From assembly GCA_008729055.1 (NCBI GenBank), contig SDUX01000001.1:4463951-4527950 (forward strand): a stretch of DNA of 64,000 nucleotides. Reading direction: 5' to 3'. The notes under the pieces are model-generated. The model made no database searches. It was given only the letters and a program-made list of their open reading frames with translations, and was not told the DNA's origin. The DNA is from Pyropia haitanensis (Eukaryota > Rhodophyta > Bangiophyceae > Bangiales > Bangiaceae). How positions within the stretch are numbered: position 1 is the stretch's first letter; each line of letters opens with the position of its first letter. Below, piece after piece: positions 51,148 through 60,750 of this stretch. Both the position numbers and the translations under genes were made by a program.

Positions 51148-51950
51148 CAGCCACAACAAAGAGCACCAGGTGGGGGGGGGGGGGGGGGGGAGGGGGGCGA
51201 CACAGCAGTGAATACTGGGGGCGAGAGACACCACCACGGCGGGGGTAGTGTCTCGGTCGTCGGGGAGAGTTGTGTGACCGTGTCCCCGGTCCGTACGGTC
51301 GTCCTCACGGCGTGCACGATGCGTAGGCGAAGGGGTGCAAGCTGCAGCACCGACGCTCGGGCGTCGGAGGGCGCCAAGTTGGTGGCCGGCCGCGTCGTGG
51401 GGCGCGAGAACACATTCCTTGCGCGACCTTGCTGGCGAGAACATCCGTGAACTACTTCTCCGTCCGCAAGTGTGGACAATTTCATACAAGATGCTGGCAC
51501 TGGGGGAAACGGACATGTTTTGCGTGCTGCTGGACTGCAACACTGTGGCTTTCTGCATGCATGTCGAACACATCTGAGACCGCCAAAAGACGTGCGAGCC
51601 GGAAGTGTCGTGTTGGACACCTTTCTGGGAACAGGAAATGCAAAAAAGATGCATATGCTTGTTGGGAAAAATGGATCTCGGAGGGGACAGAGGAGAAAGG
51701 TACACTTTTTACATGGGCAGAACGACCTCGTCATCCTCATGGTTATGGTCGAGTACGTGCGTCTTTCTGGTGGGACCCCAGCTCGTAGCGTCGCGCAACA
51801 CCTTTCTTGTAGAACAACCTCTTACGGGGCCCCAAGGCGACCTTGCAATCTGGAACACGTCCGATTTGGGCCCGATGCGCGAAAATGTTGGTACCGGGTG
51901 ATAGATCCACTGCGCGGCAACAGCCGTGCCTCCCCGCCCGGGAGGGTAAC
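51148..51950. other. Upstream region of unknown gene
   Basis: It contains the poly-G run at 51172-51191 and ordinary-GC sequence beyond. A minus-strand ORF extends the 364-residue frame upstream to 51705 without support. No other gene is seen. Confidence 0.35.
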
Positions 51951-53420
51951 GCCCCCAACAGAACTCAGCCCTCTCCAGGTCGACCGGCACGCCGCCGCCG
52001 CCGCCGTCAGCGTCACGGTTCCAGCCCCCCCGGGGTCCCGCCGCCACCGAAGGGACGCCGCCCCCCCAGACCGCCGGGGGGACGCCGCCCCCCCAGGCCG
52101 CCGCCGGCTGCGCAGGGGCGCCTTCAACGCGGGCCCCCGCCCCCGCCGGGGGGACGCCGTCCCCCCAGTCCGCCGCCGGGGGGACGCCGCCCCCCCAGGC
52201 CGCCGCCGGCTGCGCGGGGGCGCCTCCAACGCGGGCCCCCGCCGCAGCCGCCGGGGAGGCAACCCCCCAGGGTCCCACCGCCGCAGCGGTGGGTGCGCCC
52301 CCGCTCTCCCATCCCAAGGGGCGTAGGCCATGCCCCCGCCCCTCACACAGTGGTGTCCATCCCCCACCAAGGGAAGTGTGGGCATATGGGTGCTCCTCCC
52401 CCCCACTCCCCCCAGGCCCCCCCCAGTTCCCCACCTATGGGCGAGGGGCGGGACGACCCCCGGCGCGGGCGGCCCCCCAGCGGCGCCATGCGGCGCCGGC
52501 GACGAGGGCGGGCGGAAGAGGGGCGGCTGAGCGCCCCTCCCCCGCCCCCCTCGGGCCACCCGTCCCACCCCCCCCCCCGCCTGGCGGGGCCGCTGGGGTG
52601 GGGGCGAACCCCCCCCAGCCACCCACTCCCCCCCTCAGTAGGGGCGCCGCCGCCGCCGCCGACCCCGACGGCGGGGGCCGCGGGGGTGCCCTCCCCCCCC
52701 CCGCCGGGACGGGCGGGCCCACCGCCGGGCGCTCGCGAGGGGCGGCGGCCCCCCCAGCGGGGGTGCCGCCGCCGCCGCCGACCCCGCCGCCGACAGCTAC
52801 CGAGGCCCCCTCCCCCCCCTCTGTCAGGACGGGCGGGCCCACCGCCGGACGCTCGCAAGGGGCGGCGGCCCCCACTCCTCCCCCTCCGCCGACGCGCCCC
52901 CTCACGCTGCCCCCCACCCCCCACGAGGGACTTGCGTCTGCGGTGGCCGCCGCCGCCACCCCCCCCCGCCCGCGGCCCCACCGAAGAGATCCGTGGCGGC
53001 CACCGCTGCTGCCGCCGCCAACAGCGCCGCCACCCAACCCACACCCGCCGTCGACGCCGCCTGCGGGGCTCCCGCCATCCGCATCGCCACCGCCGCCGCC
53101 GCCGCCGCCGCCGCCCTCGAGCGGACGACCCATCGCGGGAAGCCCCCGCCCTCAGCCCCCGGCGCCCGTGGCGTCCACCCCGCCACAGAGCGGCGGCCGG
53201 TCCACGCCCCTGGGCCACCCCACCACCGCCACCAACAGGGCGGCGGTAGTGCCGTCCCCCCACACCCGCCGCCACGCCGCGGCGCCCGCCGACTCGACGC
53301 CAAGGACGAGGGGAAGAATACACAAACGGAAGGGCCGCGCCGTCACTGTAACCCTCCCCCGTGGACAAGCAACAACAAGTGGTCACGAAGCACCGACCGC
53401 CAGTCAAGGATGGGGGCGCT
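51950..53420. repeat. GC-rich low-complexity and tandem-repeat region
   Basis: Short units such as GGGGACGCCGCCCCCCCAGG recur (about 52080-52215), followed by a second set around 52680-52880 (GACGGGCGGGCCCACCGCCG twice, about 120 bp apart). Every frame is open and gives Pro/Arg or Gly/Ala strings. I see no protein domain. Confidence 0.6.
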
Positions 53421-54519
53421 CCGCAGCCCCCCCCCCCCTCACCGTCGTCAACCGGCTGCAGTGACCGCGGCGGGTCCCCCCTCGCCCCCACGCGCGTCGG
53501 CAGGGTGCGCCGACCGGCGGGGTCGCCACCCGCCCCCCATCCCCGCCAATGACGGGCGGGGGTCCTCCCCCCTCCTCGACCGAGGCGCGAAAGGTCGGGG
53601 GAGAGGGGAGAGGGAGGGGGGGGGAGGAGGGGGGGGGAAGGCGGTCATCAGCCGGCCACGCCGGCACGGGTGAGGGACGGTGGGTGGGCGGGGGCGGGCC
53701 ACAGCCGCCTGGGCGAGGCCCCCGCCATAACGGCCGCGCGCCCGTGGGTGGTGGCGGATGCCGGCGGGCGGCACGCCGCGGCGCACGCCCGCTCGCACGG
53801 CATGACGCGGGGAAAGAGACGTGGGGGGGGTGGGGGGGGACGGACCGCCGGCCGCGCCACCGCACGGCACGGCGGTGGGGCGCAGGCGATGCGGCCGCGG
53901 CAGGCGGCGCCAGCCACCCCCCGCGGCGGCGGAGCGGCAGTGCCGCCCGTTGTTTCGACCGCATCCTATTCCCTGGCCTTAAGGTCAGGGTACTACTCCC
54001 GATGAGAACGATACATCACCCACCCCGAAGACCGAAAACAAGTCCCAGTGCACGTTGCTGGAGTATTTCTCCGAGGGCTCCTGTGTACGCCAAAGCGCCT
54101 CAAACGAAGGCTACAAGGCCCCGCTTCTTGCGCTTCCTACATACATGTGACCGCCTCCTCTGGGCGGCTCACACAGTGTGTTTGTTTGTACACGCGCTGT
54201 CTCCTTCTCCTATGAGAGAACATTATGTGTTTTGGGCGGCCGCTCCTCGTTCAGATCGCTGGAAACGCGGCCTGTGTGCTTCAGGGAGCCTGGAAACGGC
54301 GTTTCTTCTTGCATTCAACGGATGTATTTGTTGTGTAGCTGGCGCTCGAAGGCGCTCACAGGCCCCTGTGAGAGGGTCTCATATTGAAACGCCCGTTCGG
54401 TCGACTGTTTTGAATGTTTTGAACAGGACGGGTCGCCGCGGGAGAGCGTTGCAGGGGCGCTTCAGCGCGGGAGGCGGGACGCGCGGCTGTGGCCTGCGGT
54501 GACCGTGTGTGGCCGTGCT
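53421..54519. other. No gene seen
   Basis: GC-rich to about 53940, then a sharp change to ordinary composition at about 53945-54430 (CCTGGCCTTAAGGTCAGG palindrome near 53977). No ORF carries a domain. The palindrome and composition change could mark an inserted sequence of unknown type. Confidence 0.35.
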
Positions 54520-54890
54520 TCTCCTCCTGCTGGGGAGACTCCCGCGGGGGAGGCTGGCGTCGGTCGCTGCGCTTCGCACGGTCGGCGCATTTGTGACCGT
54601 GGCGGGCTTCTGTTCGTCCGCTTCGGACAACGGCGAGTCCCCCTTGCTGCCGCCGTCATCCTGGGTCGTCGCCGTGGCCTTGCGCGGGCGGTTTCTCGGT
54701 GCCTCCCGCGGGGGAGCCTCCCTCGTGGGATGCGGGGGTCTGTGCGCCGCGCTGCGCACCGTTGACGGATTGGTGACCGTGGTGGGTGTCTATACGTCCG
54801 CTTTGGACAGCGGCGAGTTCCCCTCTCTGCCGCCTTCATCATGGGTCGTCTCCGTGGCCGTGCGTGAGCGGTTTCTCGATGGTGCGCGGT
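54520..54890. repeat. 180-bp tandem duplication
   Basis: TGTGACCGTGG at 54593 recurs as GGTGACCGTGG at 54772; the unit is 180 bp, so 60-residue repeats appear in frame on both strands (for example LPPSSWVV on plus). Two copies at about 80% identity. Coding status is unknown. Confidence 0.6.
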
Positions 54891-55199
54891 ACGTTTTGTT
54901 CGTGTGTGTTAGAGGGGTGGGCTGGGGAGCGCGTGGGGGGTGTTAGGGATAGGAGCGCCGGGGGGGGGGGGCATTGGAGGGGGAAAGAGTGCTTGGGGGG
55001 GTGATAGAGTCGGCGTCCGCGCGTGCTGTGGGCGGGCGACGGGGGCGGTGATCGTGGGAGACAAGGGGGGTGGGAGATGCTTCTGGAAAGAGGACGGGTA
55101 GGGGGTGGGTCGGATGCTCTCGTGCCCCCAACGACAAGTGGCGACGGTGATGCGGTGCAGGGCTGCGACAGGCGCGGTGCCCTCCCCTGTCTCCCCCAG
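54891..55199. other. Intergenic, G-rich
   Basis: G runs of up to 10 and no supported gene. It ends in an acceptor-like CTGTCTCCCCCAG at 55187-55199. Confidence 0.35.
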
Positions 55200-55591
55200 G
55201 TGCGGCCACCCGCCACCTACCCGGCCGTAGAGGAGCCCGCACTGACACCCGCCCTCTCCCCGCTGCTCTGGCGTCTGCTGGTGAGTGCACGGCCGTGGCG
55301 TCCCCCGACCCCCCCTTCTCCCCTCCTCCACCACCCCCCCCCCTTCCCCCACCAGAGTTTCGAGCCGACGACGTGGTGCACGCGGCGGCGGCGGCGGCGG
55401 CGGCAGATGCCACCGCCATTGTCGCGGCCGCCGTGGACCGCCTGGTCGCCGCCGCCACGGGTGACGGTGGGGGTGGGTGTGGGGCTGGGGCCAGGGGCGG
55501 CGTCGGCGGCGGCGGCGGCGGCGGCGGCGGCGGGTATAGGGGCCGCGGCGGGGGCGGGGGCATGGGTGTGGCCCTGCGGCGGCAGCGCTCG
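55200..55591 (+). CDS. Possible spliced exons of an unknown gene
   Basis: An 81-bp candidate exon (55200-55280, reading VRPPATYPAVEEPALTPALS) ends at a GTGAGT donor. A C-rich, pyrimidine tract ends in CCACCAGAG near 55356. Joining the two gives ...LLWRLL followed by FRADDVVHAAAAAAAADA and AIVAAAVDRLVAAATGD, before Gly-rich sequence and another donor-like GTGAGG at about 55599. The splice signals are good, the protein is not recognised, and further exons toward NOM1 are not identified. Confidence 0.3.
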
Positions 55592-56114
55592 TGTGGGTGA
55601 GGGGAGAGGAGGGGGTGGGTGGTGGGAGCGGGGGATTGTGGGGGGGAGGGAGGCGGGGTTGGTGAGAGGGGGCGGTGGTGCCGATGGAGGCGCTGTGGTA
55701 CAGACGAACAGCAAAGTGGGGGGAGGAGCCAGCGGGAGGTGGGGGGGGAGGCGGCCGCGACCTGGCCCGCTGACGTGGGCGGGTCCCCGCTTTCTTTTTT
55801 CGTTCCCGTCCACCCCGCGTGTCCCCATTTCCCTCTGTTTTTTCCGTCGCGCCCGTGGGGGGAGGGGCGGCCCCCGCCGGCGAGTCCCGCCCGCAGCGGG
55901 CGCGTGCACCGCCGCCGCCGCCGCCGCCAACCGCGGCGGCCTTGCCGTGGGTGGGCCGCGGGTGGTGCCCCCCTGCCCCGCGGCGGGCCCCGCCCACCTG
56001 ACGCCCACGCCGTCGGCCGCGGGGTGGCCCCCGGCGGCAGCGGCGGTGGCGCCGTGGCGGCCGCCTCTGGCCGTCGCGCCCCCCCCCCAGGCGAGGCGCG
56101 CGGTCGCGGTGGCG

Positions 56115-56161
<47 letters not shown>

Positions 56162-56230
56162 GGCACGGCTCGCGGCGGGTCCCCCCTCCCCACCCACCGC
56201 GCCGGGGCACCCGGCCGCCGCCACGCCGCC

Positions 56231-57064
56231 GCCGCCCGCGCCGCGGCGCGCCGCGCCGCGGTCACTGACTCGGGTGCTCCCGCGGTCGTCGCCGCCGCCG
56301 CCGCCGCTGCCGGTGGCGGCGGCCCCACCCCCGACGAGGCCGCCGCGGCGCGGCGGGAGCTGTACCCCGTGGACCCTCCCCCCCCCCCCCCCCCGCCGCG
56401 GGCCATCCCGCCGCCGAGGACCCCGACGCGGCGCTGGTGCAGGCGCTGGAACGCAAGCTGTCGGCGGGGCGCGGCGGCCGCCGCCGCCCGACCCCCAGCT
56501 GCGAGCGCTGCACGCCGCGTGTGAGCCGCCGACCAAGCGGCAGCGGGGGGGGGGCGCGACGGACGACGAGGGGGGGGGGAGCGATGGCGGCAGCGGCGCC
56601 GACGGCCTTGACGGCGGCGACGGCGGCAGTGGCGCCGACAGCCTTGACGACAGCGTCGGCGGGAGCGACGGCGGTAGCGGCGTCGACGGCGACGGCCACG
56701 GTGACGGTGGCAGCGGCAGCGGCAGTGAGAGCGGCACCGACAGTGATGATGCGAGCGGCAGCGTCGGCGGCAGCAGCACCGACGGGAGCGACAGTGGCAG
56801 CGGCACCGACCGTTCTAGCGGCGATCGCAGTGACAGCGGCGGCGAGTGGGCGCCCGCCCGCCGCCCCCCCCCCCCCCCCCGCCCCCACCAAGTACGTCCC
56901 GTCCGGCCGCCGGGGAGGCGGGGACCCCCCCCGCAGGGGCCGCCCACCTTACCCGCCGCGTGCACGGGCTGCTCAACCGGCTGACGCCCGGCAACGCTGA
57001 GGGGATTGCGCGGGAGCTGGGCCGCCTGGTGGCGACTGGCGGCGGTGCCGCCGGCAGTGGACGG

Positions 57065-57111
<47 letters not shown>

Positions 57112-58746
57112 GGCACCCGCCGCCGCTGCCCCCGTCGTCCCCCGCTCCGAGGCGGTGCGGGTGCTAGTCGGGGCGCTTCTCGAGGCCGCCGCCGACGGGG
57201 GCGGCGGGAGCCCCTACGTGGCCGCCCTCGCGGCGGTAGCCACCCACGTGAGCCGGGTGGTGAACGCGGCGGTGGGGGGGCGGCTGGTGGAGGGGCTGGC
57301 GCGCTGCCTGCAGGCCACCCGCGGGGCGGGGGCGGCGGCGGCGGCGGCGGCGGCGCCACTGCCGCCGCCGGCGTGTGACCGGGCGGGGGCGGCGGTGCCG
57401 CGGCGGCCGCGGCCCGACAGGCGGGCGGCGGTGGCCTGCGCGACTCTCCTCGGGTGGCTCTACCGTCGGGGCGCGGTGGCGGCGGGGCTGGTGGTGGGCG
57501 CGGCCGCGGCAGTGGTGGCCTTTCTGTCAGGCCCCGACGTGGACGTGCTGCTGGCGCTGCTTCGGGTGGCGGGGGGGGCGCTGCGGGCAGAAGACCCGGT
57601 GGCCGCCCGGGACCTGCTCGTGTACATCAAGCAGCGGGCGGGGGAGGAGGAGGCGGTGGCGGCGGCCGCCGTCGCTGGCACCTTGGGGGGGGGGGGGGAC
57701 GGCCGCGACGGACGGCGCGGCGGCGGCGGCGGCGGCAGCAGTGGCGGCAGCGACGGCGCTGACGGCGACGGCAGTGACGGTGACAGCGTCGACGGTGGTG
57801 CGGGCGGCGACGGTGGCGACGGCGGCGGCGGCAGTGGCCACGACAGAGACGACGACTGTGACGATGACGGGCGAGTCGACCCGCAGCGCCTGGCGGTGAT
57901 GCTCTCCCTCGTACACACCGTGGCGGCCGCCCGCAGGGGCCCCCGCGGCCGCGTCGGCGGTGCCGCCGCCGCCGTCGCCGCGACAGACGATGCACTGCAG
58001 AGGCGGTGGGTGGGGGGCGGCGCGCCCGGCGCGCCGCCGCCGCCGCTGGATGTGGGGTGGGGGGAGGTGCTGGGCACTGACGGGGGGGCGGTGGTGGGAG
58101 GCGGGCGCCACGGCGCGGCGGCCGGTGGCGGCGGGGCTGGGGGATGGGGGGGGTCAGGGGCAGGGGGGGGGGGTGGGGGGGGGGGCAAGGGCGCCGACTG
58201 CCTCACCGCCGCCGAGGGGCCCCAACTTGCCGCCGCCGGCGGTGGCGGCGGCGTCGGCGGCGGCGGCGGCGGCGGCGGCGGCGTTGGCGGTGGCGGCCGC
58301 CGTGGCGGCACCACCCCCCCCGGCGGCGAGGCCGCCGCACAGCTGACCGGCGTGGCGGCGGCCCCCCCCCCCCTGGCGGCGCTCGCCGTGGGCCAGCTCC
58401 TCAACACCGCCCGACGGCGGCGGCTCTTCACCGCCCTCATGTCCTCCACCTCTGTCCCCAAGGCGGCCGTCCGCTGGGCCGTCGCCGGCGCGCTGGCCGC
58501 CCCCACCGCGTCGGCGGCGCGGTCGTCCCGGTCTGCCGACGCGGACGCGGCGCGGGTGCTCCTGCACTGTGCGGGCGCCGAGGCGGCGGAGAACCCCTTC
58601 TACGCCGCCCTCGCGGTGCGGCTGGCGGGGGGGAGCCGCTGGGCGGGGCGGGCGCTCGTGTACGCACTGTGGGATGAGTGGGGGCGGCTGGACGCGGGGG
58701 GGGTCGCCGCCGCAACGGGGGAGGGGGGGGGGGGGGGGGGGCGTTG

Positions 58747-58783
<37 letters not shown>

Positions 58784-58925
58784 GGGGGGGGCCCCGTCGC
58801 CGCCCCCCACGCTCGTGCGCAAGGCGAGGAATTTGGCGGGCGTGGCGGCCGCGCTCGGCGCCGCCCGCGTCGTGCCGCTGCGGCGGCTACTGCGGGGCGC
58901 GCGGGAGTGGGATCGGACGTTTGTG
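56231..58925 (+). CDS. NOM1: NOM1/SGD1-type nucleolar MIF4G and MA3 domain protein, frame-disrupted
   Basis: NOM1/Sgd1 binds the DEAD-box helicase eIF4A-III/Fal1 in the nucleolus for small-subunit rRNA processing. The N-terminal piece has ALVQALERKLSAGRGGRRR (about 56430) and an acidic Asp/Ser/Gly region, typical of the family. The MIF4G domain starts at about 56950 (RRVHGLLNRLTPGNAEGIAR) and continues with RAAVACATLLGWLYRRGAVA, SGPDVDVLLALLRVAGGALR and DPVAARDLLVYIKQRAGEEE. The MA3 domain (58380-58680) has NTARRRRLFTALMSSTS, ARVLLHCAGAEAAENPFYAA and ALVYALWDEWGRLD, matching family motifs closely (N-x-R-R-x-I/L-F...MSS, HC...NPFY, LWD). After a G run at 58724-58740 the frame changes and LVRKARNLAGVAAALGAARV continues the C-terminal helices. 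The frame also changes at C runs near 56495 and 56870. The exact start is uncertain. Confidence 0.82.
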
Positions 58926-59499
58926 CCACTCTGGCGTGGGGGGGTGGTTGGTGCCACTCCCCCCACCTCCCCCTGCTTCCCCACCCAGCGAGCATGCCGC
59001 CGCCACCCTCCCCCCGCCGCCGGCAGGGGGAGCGGCCTCACCACTCTCTCCGCGTCGCCGCACGGTGGCGGTGCAGCCTCGGCCGCCGCAACCCGTCCAA
59101 TGGGGCAGTACCACCTCACCTTGCGTGCCGCATCCCAGACCGTCTTCTCGAGGCACGTGTACCACCTCGCTCCGCCGGTGCGACGGGGTGTGTCCTCCCC
59201 TCACCCACCCCCCCCGCCCAACCGCCCGGGCCGGGGTCAGCACGCCCCGACGGCGGCACTGGTGGTCGCGCCCGGGGCCGCGGCGGCCCCTGACCGTGCG
59301 CCCGCCGCCGTGCGGCGGTTTCCCTCCGGCAAGGGAGAGCGCCGCGGGTGGAGGCGGCGGCGGGGGCGGCGACGGCGGCGGCGGGCGGCTGCGGCGCCAC
59401 GCCCGTCACCGCCGCGAGCAGCGCGAGCGTGGTGGGGGCGGTGGTACTTGCGGTTTGTGGGTGGCGGAGGCGGGGGAGGGGGCGGTGGCGCCGCCGCCG

Positions 59500-60392
59500 C
59501 CGCGCCCGTGCTTCACACTCGCTTCCGTCCTCATCCCCCTCCCCCTCTCCCTCGGTGTCGTCCGTGTCGTCGTTTTCGTCCTCGTCCTCGCCCCCCCCCC
59601 CCCTTCCACCACTCTGCAAGCACCTCCTCCAGCTGCTCCACCAGACCTACCTCCAACACCCCCTCCGCAATCCTCGTCCTCGTCCTCGTCCTTGCCCCCC
59701 CCCCCCCCCTTCCCCCACTCTGCAAGCACCGCCTCCAGCTGCTCCAGCAGACCTACCTCCAACACCCCCTCCACAATCCCCGTAGACAACACCCGCCGCA
59801 GCCGCCGCAGCGCCGCCGCCGCGGTCGCCTCCTCCCCCACCTGCGCGTGGGCCAAGGCGAGGAGGTACCACACCTCCACGTTCCGGTCCTCCTACTCCAC
59901 CACCCCACCCAGGAGGGCCAGAGCGGGACGTTGAAGGCCCACCTCCACCGCCTTCTTCCCCGCCGCGATGCGCAGCTCCAGGGCGGGGAGATCCGCAGCG
60001 GGGCCCCAGTCGGTAACCCCGCCATCGCCCCCGCATCCGACCGCCACGCGTGGCACCAGTACCGTCGGGTGCGGGCGCCCCCAACGCGGCCGCGTCAGAC
60101 GCGGCGCGGGCGGCAAAAAAACGCCCACCAAAAGCGCCTCACACGCGCCCCGCATCACCTCCTTGGCCTCTGTGTGGCGCCCCTGGGGCAGCCGCAGATG
60201 GGCCACCCCCACCGCCGCCTCCACCCGCACAGCCCCGAGGCGGCCGCCCAAGGCGGTCGCCGTCCCCAGCGCCGCCTCAGCCGTCGCGTCGTGCGCCGCC
60301 GCCGCGGGCGCCCCGCCGCCGCCGGGCTCCCCCTCCGCCTCGGCCACGGCCAGGTGCACCTCTGCCACCGCGCAATAGGCGGAACACAGCTA
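59500..60392 (-). CDS. ACL4-like TPR protein (ribosomal protein L4 chaperone family), one internal TAG
   Basis: Acl4-type TPR proteins escort newly made ribosomal protein uL4. Read on the minus strand: CSAYCAVAEVHLAVAEAEGE (TPR), then AHDATAEAALGTATALGGRL, VAHLRLPQGRHTEAKEVMRG, LPALELRIAAGKKAVEVGLQ, a TAG at 59880-59882, then EDRNVEVWYLLALAHAQVGE and a C-terminal helix (LLEQLEAVLAEW). The Y-C-x-x-A-E start, the LRL-x-Q-x-R repeat and the final V-E-V-W-Y-L-L-x-L-A-H match the family. The N-terminal TPRs would lie in an upstream exon; the frame just before 60390 has TAG at an acceptor-like CCGCTAG. The C-terminus overlaps a 106-bp tandem duplication. The gene converges on NOM1. Confidence 0.6.
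59611..59790. repeat. 106-bp tandem duplication in ACL4-like 3' end
   Basis: ACTCTGCAAGCAC starts at 59611 and about 59715 and is preceded each time by a run of 13 or more C. The last coding helix (EVGLLEQLEAVLAEW) is present twice on the minus strand in different frames. Confidence 0.75.
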
Positions 60393-60750
60393 GCGGAGGG
60401 CGTCGGGGCGGTCGGGGTGGGCGGGCCCCAGGGGGGGGGGGAGGGAAGCGAAGCCGCCCCCTTGCCAGGGCCGGCGGCGCCAAGACGGCGGGGTGGCCCC
60501 ACGGCTTGCGTTGACCGCCTGGAACATGACCGTTATCTCCGCCCACGCCAGCACGCGCCTGCCCCCCGCCCCACCCACCATCACGCGACCATCACACCCC
60601 GCAGCGAGCCCCATTCGCCCACCTCTACCCCCACCACCTCTGCCAGCGACAGGACGCGAGGGCCTCCGGTGCGGGCCCAGCCTGCCCTGCAGAGCGCCTC
60701 CCTCAGCGCCAGGTCGCGGAGCGCCGCAGGTGCAGAAAACCGACACTGAG
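60393..60750. other. Short intergenic or 5' exon region
   Basis: It lies between the Crinkler-like stop and the ACL4-like frame. The minus frame is open but low in recognisable content. It may hold an intron and first exon of the TPR gene. Confidence 0.3.

Noticed and set aside
51472..53464. Large plus-strand Pro/Arg-rich ORFs
   Set aside because: Low-complexity GC-rich sequence open in every frame; no conserved segment.
7125..59882. Reassignment of TAG to an amino acid, suggested by in-frame TAGs in the NUP93- and ACL4-like genes
   Set aside because: TAG ends outer gag and outer pol as normal stops, and the expected residues at the two sites differ (Trp in one, not Trp in the other).
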